64,000 nt of DNA from Fulvia fulva (Eukaryota; Ascomycota; Dothideomycetes; Mycosphaerellales; Mycosphaerellaceae), in NCBI RefSeq assembly GCF_020509005.1, contig NC_063022.1:372001-436000 (forward strand), given 5' to 3'. Of the stretch, positions 10,382 to 21,859 are shown one piece after another. The notes under the pieces are model-generated. The model ran no database searches and was not told where the DNA came from. It worked only from the letters and a program-made list of their open reading frames with translations. The position numbers and the translations under genes are program-made. Positions within the stretch are counted from its first letter, which is position 1. Each line of letters opens with the position of its first letter.

Positions 10382-12100
10382 TTGCTTTCTAGAAGGACTA
10401 CCTATTACTACACTTCCTATATATATAGCTTGTGGATAGCCACCCCTAACCTTGATCTACTTCCTCTTTTAAAGAGGCTTTAGTGTCCTAAATAGTAAAT
10501 CTTAGTCAGTCATATATAATGATGTATAAGAGTCAAGCAACTACTCGGACGAGGGGTACTTACCTTTGGCTTCTATAGTAGAATAGGCAACCTCATCAAC
10601 ATTATTATCTTCTAATAGTATCTTAGGGTCTAATACGTCTTCCTAGGTCGTATAGGCCCTTATAGGCTTCTTACTAGAGGAGGCCTTTGGCTTACGGCTC
10701 TCCTTTATCTACTTTATAAGGTCCGTTATTACCTTAAGGACATCACGAAGATTTAGTAATAATAACCTCCTACGAGGTAGTAACGGTTGTCTCTTAGTAG
10801 GGTAGGTAACCCTAGCTAGTTTGTCCTTATTCCTAATAGCCTACTAAGCTATAGAAAGGTGTAGGCACTTGCTTATAAAATGGTCACTACCGTAGAGATA
10901 GCACGTAAGCTTGCCCTAGAAACCCTTCTTAGTAAACATAGCTGTCCCTTAATAAATTATTGATTCTAGCTTCTCCCTAAGAATTGTAAGAATGTCTTAT
11001 AGTAAGAGATTCACCTAGGCATCAATTGTATCGCGAATTGAGCCAAATAAGTCTAGTAGAGCTACTAAGAGTTGCTAGATCTTTCTGTCCTTAGTCTTGA
11101 TGTCTTAGAACTAAGGCGAGATTAAAACAGCCCTCCTTACAATTGAGCTAAGCTCATACTAGGCGTCATCTATTAACTAGTCCTCTGTTATTACGAAATT
11201 GGTGTATTACCAAAGCAAACTTCTTCTAGTAGCGAGAAGTCTTCCCTTATATTTAGCTTTAGCCTATTCCTATAACTCCTTTATATACCGGATCTCGTAT
11301 ATCATCTCTTAGTTATCTGTCGACAGACAGATATATATCTTATACAGGGCCGTTACATTATGCCGTCTATACGATACCTTCCTTATCGCTTAATCTAAAG
11401 GAAGGGATATCTCCGATAATGTAGAGGGTGTCGCTATAGATAGGGTTATAGCGGGAATGTCCGTAATAATGTCTTCGAGGACCTAGTCAACCTGCTTTAA
11501 TACTAGGTATATTCTTATTAGCTTGAACTATATTTCGTGGTTCTCTCTTATTAGAATAGGTGCTGCTCTCTTTCTTATAAACCTAGTCTCGTTCTCCATT
11601 TTTTATAAGTTAAGGGACAGGTTAGCTACCCTTAGGTAAACGGATATATTCGGTCGTACGCGATCGGATCGAAATGGGATAAACCGAACGCGAGGTTAAT
11701 AGCGGAGAGGATAGCTATCCGCCGGGAAGGGCAGGAAAGTCGAAGGATCGTGTTAGTTCTAAGACACTATAGCGTAACTCTCTTAGTAGAGGGGGTTTCT
11801 AAGACACTACGGCACTCTTAGAATAAATAGTTAGTCGATACGAACGCGATGTCCGGAGAGCGACTCTTCTTAGTAAGCTCGCCTACTTATCTAAGGTATT
11901 AGTATAGACTCCCTAACTCGGAGTCTAATAGTGCCTTACTAGGCTCTTTTACGTCCTATATATACCTATAGCACGGCTATAGCTTCCTATATAATGCGGG
12001 TGCGGCCTCTAGTCTGCCTTCCTTTTGTTCTAAAGAGGAATAACTCTAATACGACTTTGTCGAGGGTGAAACACCGAGTTACTAACCCGGGCTTATAACC
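10382..12100 (-). pseudogene. Copia A 5' part: protease N-side, gag and leader (RIPed)
   Basis: Resumes copia A after the young insertion, since the base following ACAAT continues the C homologue at 37132. On the minus strand it holds the protease start (about 10382-10560), the Gag knuckle region (about 10860-10930), the rest of gag to about 11600, and a leader of about 450 nt with two conserved hairpins near 11759-11823 and a GTACGCGATCGGATCGA block shared with copia-2 and copia C. The primer-binding site lies just left of 12101. Gag is full of TAG/TAA stops. It can be aligned with 51925-53560 of copia-2 throughout. Confidence 0.87.
11759..11823 (-). other. Twin hairpins in copia A leader
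   Basis: CTAAGA/TCTTAG at 11759-11764 and 11781-11786, then TTCTAAGA/TCTTAGAA at 11797-11804 and 11816-11823. The same pair in copia-2 (53211-53272) is CTGAGA/TCTCAG and TCTGAGA/TCTCAGA. Confidence 0.65.
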
Positions 12101-12546
12101 TATTAAACAGGTACGAGTTGTCGCGATCCGAGCGTGTATATAGGCAACATCCTATTATTAAAACTTGAGGCCACGTACGCTAAGAATTAGGTGACTGATT
12201 AGTCACCTACAGCCTCTTTAAGAGCAACACTTGTCTATTCTAGATAGACATATACAATACACAACCTGCTTTTAGAACACCCTATATAAGCCCGTACAAA
12301 AACTTCCTACACTTCTAACGTGATACGAGTTACGTAGTAGTAGAAGACGGCGGATTATACGAAAGACGAAGAAGGACCTAATAGGATAGCGTGTATCTAT
12401 ATATAGTATCGCCGGTGTTAGTATAGGTAGATGCTAGGTGTCCGGATGTTTACTAGCCTATAGGCTAGTAAACCCTAGTTACGTAATCTAGTCACATAAC
12501 ATACCTACACCTATATACTTGTCCTACGGCCTATACGTTCTTAACA
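12101..12546 (-). repeat. Copia A 5' LTR, interrupted by a 204-bp insert
   Basis: LTR sequence at 12101-12119 and 12332-12546. Removing the insert and one copy of its duplication leaves 234 bp, exactly the length of the partner LTR at 1179-1412. Confidence 0.9.
12120..12323. mobile_element. 204-bp MITE-like insertion with 8-bp target duplication
   Basis: Precise insertion into the copia A LTR: TACGAGTT at 12112-12119 is repeated at 12324-12331. The insert ends are only loosely inverted (TCGCGATCC... against TCACGTTAG... from the other end). It contains a perfect 9-bp inverted repeat, TAGGTGACT/AGTCACCTA, with a 4-nt loop. An 8-bp duplication is typical of hAT transposons. It has many CA dinucleotides, so it looks largely free of RIP and younger than its host LTR. 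It is too short to encode a protein. Confidence 0.7.
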
Positions 12547-12551
12547 GGAAC

Positions 12552-12692
12552 TAATATATTAATTATATTAGATGTCTATCTAAGCTAAAGGGGAGAGAAG
12601 GTATCTCCCTATAAGCTAAGTTATCGTAGATACCTTAGGCTACTAGATCACTTTGTAATTATTAACTCCCTTTAAGATGCTATATCTTAATA
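12552..12692 (-). repeat. Family-1 copia 5' LTR, second fragment (RIPed)
   Basis: Continuation of the LTR fragment at 1085-1178, separated by copia A. The target GGAAC is repeated at 12547-12551. It ends at 12692, where the reverse complement of the LTR start (RIPed TGTTAAGATG) ends. The following GTACC (12693-12697) would be this outer element's own target duplication; its partner lies outside the window. Confidence 0.88.
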
Positions 12693-12946
12693 GTACCTAA
12701 GGTTAAGGTTCTTAGTATTAAGTAAAGTAAGTACAACGTTACGAGCAAGGTTACGAATAAGGTCATAAGTTTTAGTTATGTCTTTATCGAGGTTCGAGTC
12801 GTTTACTAGTATTAGAGCTAGCTAAGAGTTACCGGAGGTTCTAACGAAGGTATATAGGCCTTATAGGGAGGCTATAATCCTAGAAGGGATAGAAGACTCG
12901 GATAGCGACGAAGACAACACCCCGGAGGCTTTAAGCTCTAATAATA
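12693..12946 (+). pseudogene. Gypsy-like gag remnant, 5' fragment
   Basis: Low-confidence host sequence between the family-1 LTR and the LINE. It is continuous with 17931 onward once the LINE and one 14-bp repeat are removed. It contains an acidic stretch near 12895-12925 (DSDSDED-like) of the kind found in front of gag domains. It is interrupted by stops and no start codon can be assigned. Confidence 0.45.
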
Positions 12947-13079
12947 GATAGATAGATTTGTTATTCCCCTGTTCTAGGACCCTATCCGGCCTATATAGGT
13001 ATATATCTATTGTTATATACAAAGGGAAACCCGAATAGGTGAAAACCCTTCCCGCCGCCGACTACTCCTTGTCTAGTTT

Positions 13080-16000
13080 AGCTTTCCCTCTAAACGTACG
13101 TAGTCTATATCACTACCCCGTTAGCCCCCGCTCCTAGCCGGTCTCGTCGCGCTACGTCGTGTCCTCTCTTCCTATACTGCTCCTACTAGGCGGTACTGTT
13201 CTAGCTAGCCATTCTCTAGGATCTATTTCGTAATACGCCGTAGGTCCTTAGCGTTGTTAAGAAGTGCCCTAATCGTCCGGTTCCTCGCCTTTACCATCTA
13301 CTCCCCCCTTCCTAGCGACTACCTCGGACAGACGAGGAGTACGTGCCGTACGTTCTAGGAGCGATAGCCGTAGGGGTAGCTAGTATTCGTGTATCCTAGA
13401 ACCTTCCTCTATAATAGGTAACCCTAGAGGCCGATGTGTTCGCTTCGTAGTCGGGTTGCTATACTACTCTATACCCTCGTAAGGCGGTAGTAGATAAGCT
13501 TCGGGGGGTACTTGACCGCGGATTTTGTAGCTAACTATTCCTTAGGTTGTCCCGCTAGCTAAGGGCGTCTACTATGCCCTACAACCTAGTTGTTCCACCT
13601 CTCTTTCTATAGTTGCTCTATAAACGATTTCTTACCTTCCTATTATATTACTAGCTATTCGTCCCTTGCCCGGTAGTTCGGCTCGTTTCCGGGTCGAATG
13701 CCCCTATACGCTAGTACTGATTCGCGGGCCCTTACGACTGCACTAGCGATGACCTTCTATACTAGGTACTATGCCGACTTACCTAAGTAGGAGGTCCGTA
13801 GTCCCTAGATATATAGGTCGATCGGCGGTATAGCGGTCTCGTACTTAAGTATCCTCGTTAGTATCGACTTATATACCCCGGTGACCTTCCTTAGGCATTG
13901 GTTTTAGATCTTTGCTAGCGGCGCGACGAGTCCCTTCGATAGGTAGGCCCTCTCGCCTAAGGACTACACTTGGCTACTATAGGTAAGGACTAGCCGTACA
14001 ATAGCCGTATATAGAAGTCGTGACTACCGGAAGTCCGCCCCCTATATAGACGTAGTGAGCCTCTAGTATAATGCTATATTCTGTTTAGCTTTCCGTAATA
14101 TTGCCTATACGTACTTCCTCTACCGTAGCGCCGGGTCCACCTATAGTCCGAGGATCCTAAGCTGATTTGCCGGGTTAGTCGTGTACCCCTATATCTAGAT
14201 AGAAGCTTGCATATTATAGAACCGTGGCCGGCGCGTAAGGTGTATCAGATTGTACTTTTCTAGGGCAAACCGAGCCCCGTGCCTCCTAGCCTAGTCCTCG
14301 CAGATCTTATGCTTCTCTTCTAGTAGCCTATAGTTCTCCTTAGTCGAGGAAGACTACGCTAGGATGTTTGTGTCGTCTACGAAGCCGCTCGTAGCGGTGT
14401 TCTAGGATTCTAGGGCTGGGAGCAGCGTCGCTATAAAGAAGAGGAACAGAATAGGTACTAGCGTTAAGCCTTACGGGATTCTAGTATAGACTACTTGAAA
14501 TGGGCTTCTATACTAGCCGACTAGGATCGACGTACTACGGTTTTGGAGGTAGGACCGTACGAAGTTAATAAGCTACTTAGGGAGTCCTTTCGACCTTAGG
14601 ATGTAGAGTAGCCGCGGGTATAACACGTAGTCGAAGGCTCCCGATATGTCTAGGCTAAGTAAGGAAGCCACCTTGTCCCTATTCTTATACTAGATAGCCT
14701 TTACCTAAGAGGTGATAAGTTCTATCGCGGATAGCGTCGATCGCTATAGGCGCGTACCTATCTAGGTGTCCGGGAGTAGGGAGTGTTCCTCTACCGCCTC
14801 GGAGAGTCTCGTTATAACCAGCTTCTTAAGCGCCTTCCTAAGAGTGTTAAGGAGCGCAATTAGGCGGTACGACTTCACCTACGTATAGTCTTCCTTCTAC
14901 GGCTTACGTAGGACCTATGTCGTCGATTGTTTAAAAGCTGTCGGGTGGTACCCGGTCTATAGGCAGGCGTTAAAGATCACTATAACTACTAGGGCTAGTT
15001 GATCTCTACACTTCTTTAGTAGCTCGTTTAGGATCCTATCCGGCCCCGGGGCTTTCTTCGCCGGCAACTTCCTTAGTATAGCGGCAACTTCTCCCTCGGA
15101 CACCTCCTATTAGACCGCGATACTAGGGGCTAGGGGAGTAGAGCTGTTTATGTCGCTTAGATTAGCCTCGACTAGGGGCGGGAAGAACTTGCTAGCTAGT
15201 AGACGCGCCTTAGCCTCGGGGTCGCTAACCGGGCCACTAGGCGATTGTAGCGCTAGGATAGAGAAGGAGGGGCCCTGTATAGGGTCCTGTCGGGCCCATT
15301 TCGCTAGCTTCTACATCCTCTCTAGCTTGCCGGCGATTTCTTCTACTATAGCCCTCTAGCCGACTGCTTTCTCCCTTCGTATTATAGCTTTCTTCTGTTA
15401 GTATACCTCCCTATATACGTTCTAGGCCTCCTCGCTATAGCTGCTCGTCTACACCCGGCGGGCTCTCCTTGCTTCTCTTACTACCGTAGTGCACTCCGGC
15501 GTCTAGTATAGTTTAGACCATGTCGTTAGTTAGGTAAGCGGAACGTGAAGTAAGGTCGCTTTTCTTATTTCGTCTATTAACCCCTAGACTGCTTCGTCTA
15601 TCTCGTCTTTACTGTTATATTACTACTACGCGATCTGGACTAGCCTCTTAGAGTCATCGAGGTACGCCTAGATGTTGGCCTAGTAGGCCTTTCCCTAGTT
15701 TAGCTTAGGGGTACTCGCTAGTATGCGTTATATCTATGTCGTAATAGAGGTCCTGACTAGTATATAGTCTGACGACGCCTCGAGTTTATGTTCGATCCTA
15801 TAGTAGGTTACCGTGTAGTAGTAGCTATCTAAGATCTAGGAGAGGTCGATCGTGCCTTAGAGTCCCCCTCTCTTCTAGGTGCCTAGGTCCTTCGGGGTAT
15901 TAAGGGCAATTACGTTACTCGCTATCAAGTCGAGTACTTCGTCGGCTATAGGGTACGGCTACATAAGGCTTTCCTAGGAAGGGTAGTATATATTGAAGTC

Positions 16001-16445
16001 TCCTACTACGATATAGCACCCTTGTCTCTTAAGCGCACTGTCTAGGTGTCTATAGACCCCTAGGTCGCGGCTAGACCTCGAGGCTAGCGGTTGTATATAT
16101 AGGTTGTGTATCTAGGTGCTACCTACGTAGAGGGAGGTAATATCGCCCCCGCCTTCTTCGTCTACGTAGTACACTACCTCCTAGTCGGATTCTAGTATGT
16201 CCTTGCTAACATAGAAGCACGTACGGGGTCTGCCGTCGCCTCGTAGGCATGTCGTATAGCCTAGTAACTTATAGGTCGTTAGTCTCTTATAGTACGGGTT
16301 AATCTATAGCTCCTAGATTATAAGGACGTAGTAGACGCGCGGGTCCGCCTCGTATAGGAAATGGTTCTGGACTATATCCTTGCTATAGTTAACGTTATAC
16401 TAGATAATGCTAAGCGTATCGAGGCTAGTTATCGGCATCGACAAT
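13080..16445 (-). pseudogene. LINE ORF2 remnant: endonuclease and reverse transcriptase
   Basis: Minus-strand frame broken by many TAG stops. The AP-endonuclease lies at about 15640-16445, with a GDFN motif near 15990 and an SD(H)Y motif near 15770; these residues cut the target DNA. The RT lies at about 13900-15110: a K(K)APGPD block near 15050 opens it and GFVDDTNILA near 14360-14390 holds the two catalytic aspartates. Both parts are needed for target-primed reverse transcription. Most stops are TAG where Trp or Gln is expected, as RIP predicts. Plus-strand open frames in this stretch, such as 15150-15359, are not genes. The exact ends are inferred from homology, not from codons. Confidence 0.82.
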
Positions 16446-16499
16446 CATTTCCTCTATATCGTCCTGTGTCCTACTACCCTGTACGTCCTAGTCTACGCC

Positions 16500-17860
16500 T
16501 ATCGGCTGTGTACTAAAGGGGAGCCGGGCCTAGTTAGATTCCCTCGCCGTAGCTAGTAGAGCACGTGGCCTCCCGTACGCCCTAGGTTACGCATCCTTTA
16601 TATCGTTCTCGGCCCTAGGGCGCTTATGCCCGACCGCCGCTAGTTAGTTCCGGTATAGGCTAGCCTCACGGTCGCCGTAGAATCTTAAGGCGACGGTTCT
16701 GTTTGTGATTGCCTTGTTTTTCGCTAGTTTCCGCTATAGGCATTCCGTACTATACGATAGGTAGTGCCCCGGACAGTTCGCGTACCGTCTCGTAGTCGAT
16801 ATATAGTCCCTAGATATATAGTCTCCTATATAGTTCGAGTAGGCCTACTTATTTGTGTACGTGTAGGTTTAGTGTCTATACTGTTAGCATTTGAAGCATT
16901 AGAGGATACGAAAGGATAAGGAGTGCTTTTCTACTATCTTGAGGCTATATTACTAGACTAGGCCTTGTTCTATCGCTAGATCCGCCGCTTTCGCGTCTTA
17001 TAGCCATACTATTAGCGCCGAGGCCTTCTTGCCTTCTGGCCATTTCCTATAGAGCCAAGTCGCCTTCTGGATTAGAGAGTTAAGAGTGACCGGGTTGTCC
17101 TCTTAGAGAGCGCGTAGGTGACCCTAGTTAGTTAGGTCAAACTCCTTAGGCATATCGTGGACTAGGATCGTAAATTGTTTCGTTAAGACCTTCGCTAATA
17201 CCGTAACCTTAGATGCCCACTATAGCTATACCTCTAGGTACCTCCTAGTAGTAGTAGAGCTAGTATAGATCTATAGAGTGCCGTTAGACTATTAGTTCAC
17301 TACGACCACCCCTAGTTAGTTGATTCGTTAGGCGAGCTCCTTGTTCGATAGCTTCGTAACTTCGGCCTAGTCTTCCTTTGCTACAATGCGGATCGTAACT
17401 ACATCGTACGTTAGGCGGGGGCCTAGTATCGATGCCGCGACCGATGCCTAGCTATAGGGGTGTTGATTCCGGGTGGCCTTACTAATCGCCTAGGACGTCG
17501 TCCTCATTTCTTATTGCCCTCGGTGATACGACAGTATAAGCGCCGTGCGTAGCTAAGTAATCATTACCTATAGAGACCGGTAAGGGAGCTGATCGTTAGT
17601 TTCTATACTTTTTGCGTCCTCTATAAGTTGCTACTAGTTGTCTTAGGGGGGCTTCGCCTATAGGGCCGTAGGCGCCGTTAGTGCCGTAGCCTAGGCTACT
17701 ATTGCCTAGGAGTTGCCTAATGTAGCTAGGCACCTCCGCGGCGTTTGGAGCTAAAGAAACAGGGTGAAGAGAGCTTCAAGCTGTCCAGATTGAATAAGGT
17801 AGAACTCCCTTAGTCCTAGGGGCAGTGGCCTACTTTGTATATCGTTAGAATAGCCTTAAT
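16500..17860 (-). pseudogene. LINE ORF1 remnant, Gag-like with zinc knuckles
   Basis: Minus strand upstream of ORF2. Around 16730-16910 cysteine and histidine residues are arranged as consecutive CCHC-type knuckles (CFKC...; NCPGHYLS...C), the usual C-terminal end of LINE ORF1 RNA-binding proteins. The upstream part has no recognisable motif. Riddled with stops; the boundaries are approximate. Confidence 0.65.
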
Positions 17861-17930
17861 AAGAGCTTTCGAATGTGTCTTGTTTTGGCGTAGAGATCGA
17901 TTGCTTAAAGGATATCAAGCTCTAATAATA

Positions 17931-18884
17931 AGGGTAAGGAAAGAGCACGACGAAATGACTAAGAAGAGGATGACTTAAATAAGAGCACTATAACGTTAGG
18001 AATGCCCTATAGTCCGGATACAATAGTAGCTTTGTTTAGCCGTCTTGCTATTACTATAGAAAATGTAGGACCTCGCTTCCCTACTCTAGGGAGTCCGGAA
18101 AACCCCCTCTTTAATAGTAGGAACGCCACTAAATTCTAGGAGAGGTTTAATAGTCTTATAGACTAGTATCTACTAAGGCTATTAATTAAGAAAGACAACT
18201 TCTAGGGTCGTTTCGAGCGTAACTACGAGACCACTATCCGACGTTTAGTAATAAGGTTAGAGGGATAGTAAGTAAGGCGGAGTACCTTTAGGAGGTCCTT
18301 CTTAGCTAAATTTTCGAGATTCGATACCTATTCGATATTAGGAAGTCGAGAATATCTAGAAGAGATAGTCCGGGCCGAGTAAGGGAAAAGCCCTAAGGAA
18401 TAGGATATAAAGGAGTTTATCCGTCTCTTCGTAGCCTCTAGTAACCTAATTGATCCCGAAGACCTCGATAATAGCTCCCGTAGCCGTCTTCTACTTTAGG
18501 GGCTCCTAGAGTTAGTTACTAAGGTAGTTTATAAGAAAAGTAGGCTCTATCCGAAGTAGCCTAAGAAGTTTTAGCGCTTTTAAAAGATACTAAACGAGGC
18601 GACAAGTATCGCTAATAGTAAAGAAGGATAGAAGGCTATATATACGGACTTTCTACTTACTTTACCGTAGCTTTATCGGTTAGTTATAAAGTAGATACCG
18701 CGCTTGATCCCTAAGATTAATATACTTAATAAACTAGCTATTTCCGCTACTGTTGACGATAAACTTATTTGAAAAATAGTAGAAACGAGTATTTAGGCTT
18801 ACTAACGAGGTCGCGCGGTAGAGGTTAGATCCTTTAACCCTAGTAAAAATTAAAGGTCTATATAACTAGAGAACCCTAATCGAG
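17931..18884 (+). pseudogene. Gypsy-like gag remnant, 3' fragment
   Basis: Continues 12693-12946 after the LINE. On the plus strand near 18110-18300 the frame reads FN.RNATKF.ERFNSLID.YLL..., which resembles the 'retrotransposon gag' domain of fungal Ty3/gypsy elements (F-G-x-N-x-T-x-F-L-E-R-F). Dots are TAG stops, mostly where Trp, Gln or Gly codons would be. The fragment ends abruptly at 18884, where the LTR of gypsy D begins. No protease or RT of this element is present in the window, so the family is not assigned. Confidence 0.6.
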
Positions 18885-19045
18885 TATAACGGTTTATAGT
18901 CGTGTTAATATAAAGTAGCTAGGTACGTAGGAAAGAGGAGCGCGAGGTAGGCCGAGGCTATATATAAGCCGAGGTGCTACGCTAGTACGCGCGGTCACGT
19001 GACCTACGTACTAGCTAGACATTTGCTAGGCCTAGGGCCGTGACA
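18885..19045 (-). repeat. Gypsy D 3' LTR (161 bp)
   Basis: Nearly identical to 35952-36112; the differences seen are mostly CA/TA or TG/TA transitions. Confidence 0.9.
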
Positions 19046-20060
19046 CTACCACTCCCTTCGAAATCGCGCTCAGTCCTTAAGCTCGTAGTATAGCCGCTAT
19101 AAACACGGCGTTATCCTCTATATTATCCTCTATACTATCTTCCTTATCTATCTTCGTTAGTCTAGTATTAAATTCGTTAATCTTAGTATTATCGTATCCT
19201 CCGCGGTAGCTAACCTAGCCTATATAAGTCGTGATTTCGTTTCTATCGTAGCGATATATAAACTCCGCGAAGGAGTCCGTTATAGTAGCTATTACTTAAG
19301 TTAAGGAAGAGCTACGGTACCTATTACTAGCTTAAGCTAGCGGTATATCCGTAGTTACCGAGTTAAGGGAAGTATACTACTTATATTAACGTATATCCGG
19401 TACTTACCTACTAACGGTTATCTTTCTTAAAGTAGCCGCCTACGGGCTATTATAAGTACTAGTATTAGGTTCGTAATACGTAACTACCGGAAGAGCTATA
19501 GGTATCTACGCGAATAACTTACGTAGCCTACCTATAGTTACCGGGTTAGACGTGACTATTAACGAAGCGTTTACGGCTAAAGCGTTTATTACTTCGCCGA
19601 TCATAACGTCTTCGGGTATATCCTTATTAGGAATCTATCCTAGTAGCGGCGTAAAGCTAGCTAGCCTATCCTTCGTAGGATAGTAATAGTAGAAGTCCGC
19701 GATAGAGGCGGTAGTAGTATCTATTAACTCCTTAGCGGGCTCCTAGGTAGGCTTACTATAACCTACCTATTATATAAGGTATTTATACCTTCGTTCCTTC
19801 CTCCTACCGCGTAGCGCTAGGCCTAGCGGTAATATAGTCTTTACGTTAAGCACTATATCTAGAAGCTAATACGTACTTATATCTCCGTTATTATCTTCTA
19901 CCTCGATCGGGGCCGGAGGTAGCTATACTTGTCCTAGTATTAGTACGTATATAGGTATTAGTAAGTTAGCGTAAAAGCCGTTATAGAGGTTACTTAGGGA
20001 CCGGGGGAGGTCTAGACGGTACGTGTCGTATAGTCGTACCTTAGTAACTACGTATAGTCT
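19046..20060 (-). pseudogene. Gypsy D pol, C-terminal part (integrase end, RIPed)
   Basis: Minus-strand coding remnant between the 3' LTR and nested element E. It should be the C-terminal part of integrase and the tail of Pol. It is dense in TAG/TAA and I see no diagnostic motif, so the assignment rests on position within the element. It ends in AGTCT (20056-20060), the target of E. Confidence 0.55.
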
Positions 20061-20583
20061 TGTTATAGTCTCCCTATAGAGTGTATAGAAGGTGGGGACA
20101 GAAGAGCCTTAGAGTGCTCAGAAGTCGTTAAGAAGTGACAGTCTAGCTTAGTGTATAAGCGCCAAGAATTATATGCCCCGTAATATTCACTACGGGACCT
20201 AGCCCTCCAAATTCACCCCTCTACTAAACCTTGACAGATTCACTTCGGCTCGTAACTGTATAACTCATAGCACTCCCGCGAGCACCCGCGACTACGCTGG
20301 ACCCTAGAAGAAGCACGTGGAAGACTCGGAACGTAGGGCAGGTTAGAATAAGGTTTTGAGTAAAGCTACTAAGCGCGGCTTCGCACGGGTTAGCCCTATT
20401 AATGCGGGGACACGTACTCGCGAGGGTCGCGTATAACAACTATCTGGCCTTCCCTAGGCCTCTCTTACTTTCTTCGTCTTTCGTTTTGTGTAGCAATCAT
20501 TACTACACCCTTTATATCTACACTTCGTACCTATATTCTCGTTTTTACCCTTATATCTTATAGGCTAGGCTCTCGCCCTAACA
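20061..20583 (+). repeat. Gypsy E 5' LTR
   Basis: Begins TGTTATAGTC and ends CGCCCTAACA. The short minus-strand open frame at 20224-20439 lies inside the LTR and is repeated in the other LTR with changes; I do not consider it a gene. I cannot match the sequence after the LTR to a tRNA 3' end, so the primer-binding site is not assigned. Confidence 0.93.
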
Positions 20584-20628
20584 TTACGAAAGACTAACAA
20601 ACCGTCAACCACTCGAGTCATCCTTATA

Positions 20629-21840
20629 GGTGACCACGCCACCGATAGAGGTGTTAACCTCGACAACTAGGACACTCTATTCTACTTTAGCGAGTGGACT
20701 AACATCCCCTTCTCGAACGCCGCTACCTTCGGTGCCTAGGCAAACGCTAACCCCGACACTGCCTACGCTCTTATTAACCGTACCGTCTCCTCTTTTCGCG
20801 AGACCGCCTAGTAGGTCGAGCAAGCGAATAACTAAGCAACATACCTTCAAGGTATTATAAACACCTTCTAGAACCTCGCCCCGTACGCCGACGATAACCG
20901 CCGCTAGCACTTCTCTAAGAAGGTCAACGACCTAGACGAGTTCGACGGTAATAAGAGCAAGTTTAAGGCATTTAAGACACAGCTCACTATCAAGCTATTA
21001 GCTAATACCGACCACTTTCCGTAAGAGAAGGACAAAGTTACGTACGTCTTCTCCCTCCTTCGGGGAGACGCCGCGGCTTAGGTATAACACTATATCGACA
21101 ACGCTACGTAGACTATCGGCTACCCGGACGTCCTCACCTTGATATAGGACCTCCGTGCTGCCTTTAGTGATCTAGACCGTAGAGCTACCGCCTAGAACGC
21201 TATCTATAACCTCCTCTAGAAGAACAAGAGCTTTGCCGAGTACCTCGCGGCCTTTAACCGCGACATCGGGTTCACCGGCTATAACGAAGAGACTAAGAAG
21301 AGCACTCTCCGCCGTGGTTTGTTAGTAGAGCTTCTTCGAGCCCTCGAGGACAAGGACGTCGGTGCTATAAGCTTCCGTAAGCTCGTCGAGACCTACTAGC
21401 GCCTCGACTCTAATATAAAACACACCGCCTCTCTCCTCGCTTCCCGTTCTTAAGGTCGTTAGCCTCGTAGTCCCGGAAGCCACTTCGCTACTCTACTAGG
21501 CGCCGCCGCTCCTACGGCTCTCCCTCCCGTCTCTATAGGTAATACTATAGATCTTAGCGCTAGTACCGCCGTCCCTCGAGTCTAGGGCCTCGTTAACGGT
21601 AAGCTTACTTCCGAAGAGAAGCTTCGCCGTCGCCAGGCCGGACTCTACACCTACTACGGCGGTCTAGGCTATATCGTAGCTAACCATCCGTAGCTCGCTA
21701 CCCGTAACGCCCGTAACCCGGTTCGCGGCGCTATCGGCGCTATCGAGCCTACTCCTACTACTCCCGCTAAGTAGGAAAAAGCCTAGGTCTTCCTTATCGA
21801 CGCGATGAAGACTAAGAACAACGTTTACCGAAAGTGAAGA
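20629..21840 (+). pseudogene. Gypsy E gag remnant
   Basis: Frame starting near 20629 (GDHATDRG...) and broken by TAG stops at Trp or Gln positions. At 20930-21080 it reads LDEFDGNKSKFKAFKTQLTI...FSLLRGDAA, the core of the fungal gypsy Gag domain that forms the particle shell, followed by ...LLxKNKSFAEYLAAFNRD. The zinc-knuckle region would be near 21640 (YYGGLGYI...H) but its cysteines are not intact. No ATG is visible at the expected start; it may have been lost to RIP. Confidence 0.8.
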
Positions 21841-21859
21841 GAGGAAGGAAGTTGAGGAT

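Larger units (their letters stand above)
1179..12546 (-). mobile_element. Copia 'A': RIP-saturated Ty1/copia, minus strand, nested host of the young copia
   Basis: LTR-bounded element flanked by GGAAC at 1174-1178 and 12547-12551. The LTRs are 234 bp each: 1179-1412, and 12101-12119 plus 12332-12546 once the MITE-like insert is removed. Without its two inserts the element is about 5.5 kb. Order from its 5' end (right): LTR, primer-binding site, long leader, gag, protease, integrase, RT, RNase H, polypurine tract (reverse complement just right of 1412), LTR. It is interrupted at 4760-10376 by the young copia. It is related to copia-2 (48435-53786) in coding region and leader but differs in the LTR middle, so it is a separate subfamily. 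Confidence 0.92.
12947..17916 (-). mobile_element. Near-full-length LINE (Tad/I-like), RIPed, minus strand
   Basis: Non-LTR retrotransposon of 4970 bp flanked by a 14-bp duplication, AAGCTCTAATAATA, at 12933-12946 and 17917-17930. On the minus strand it has a Gag-like ORF1 with several CCHC knuckles, then ORF2 with AP-endonuclease and RT, and ends in a (TATC)n tail at its left edge. A second copy, 5'-truncated, is at 58584-61293. The tail type and the FVDD RT motif also occur in the chimeric LINE at 26949-30332, but the sequences are different families. Confidence 0.9.

Noticed and set aside
12693..12697. GTACC as a confirmed target duplication of the outer family-1 copia
   Set aside because: The partner flank is outside the window, so it cannot be confirmed.
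15150..15359. 69-aa plus-strand frame, with a similar one at 60757-60996
   Set aside because: Its conservation between the two places is only because both are copies of the same LINE; it is antisense to the RT.
20224..20439. 71-aa minus-strand frame in the gypsy E LTR
   Set aside because: Lies wholly in the LTR, and the other LTR copy breaks it.
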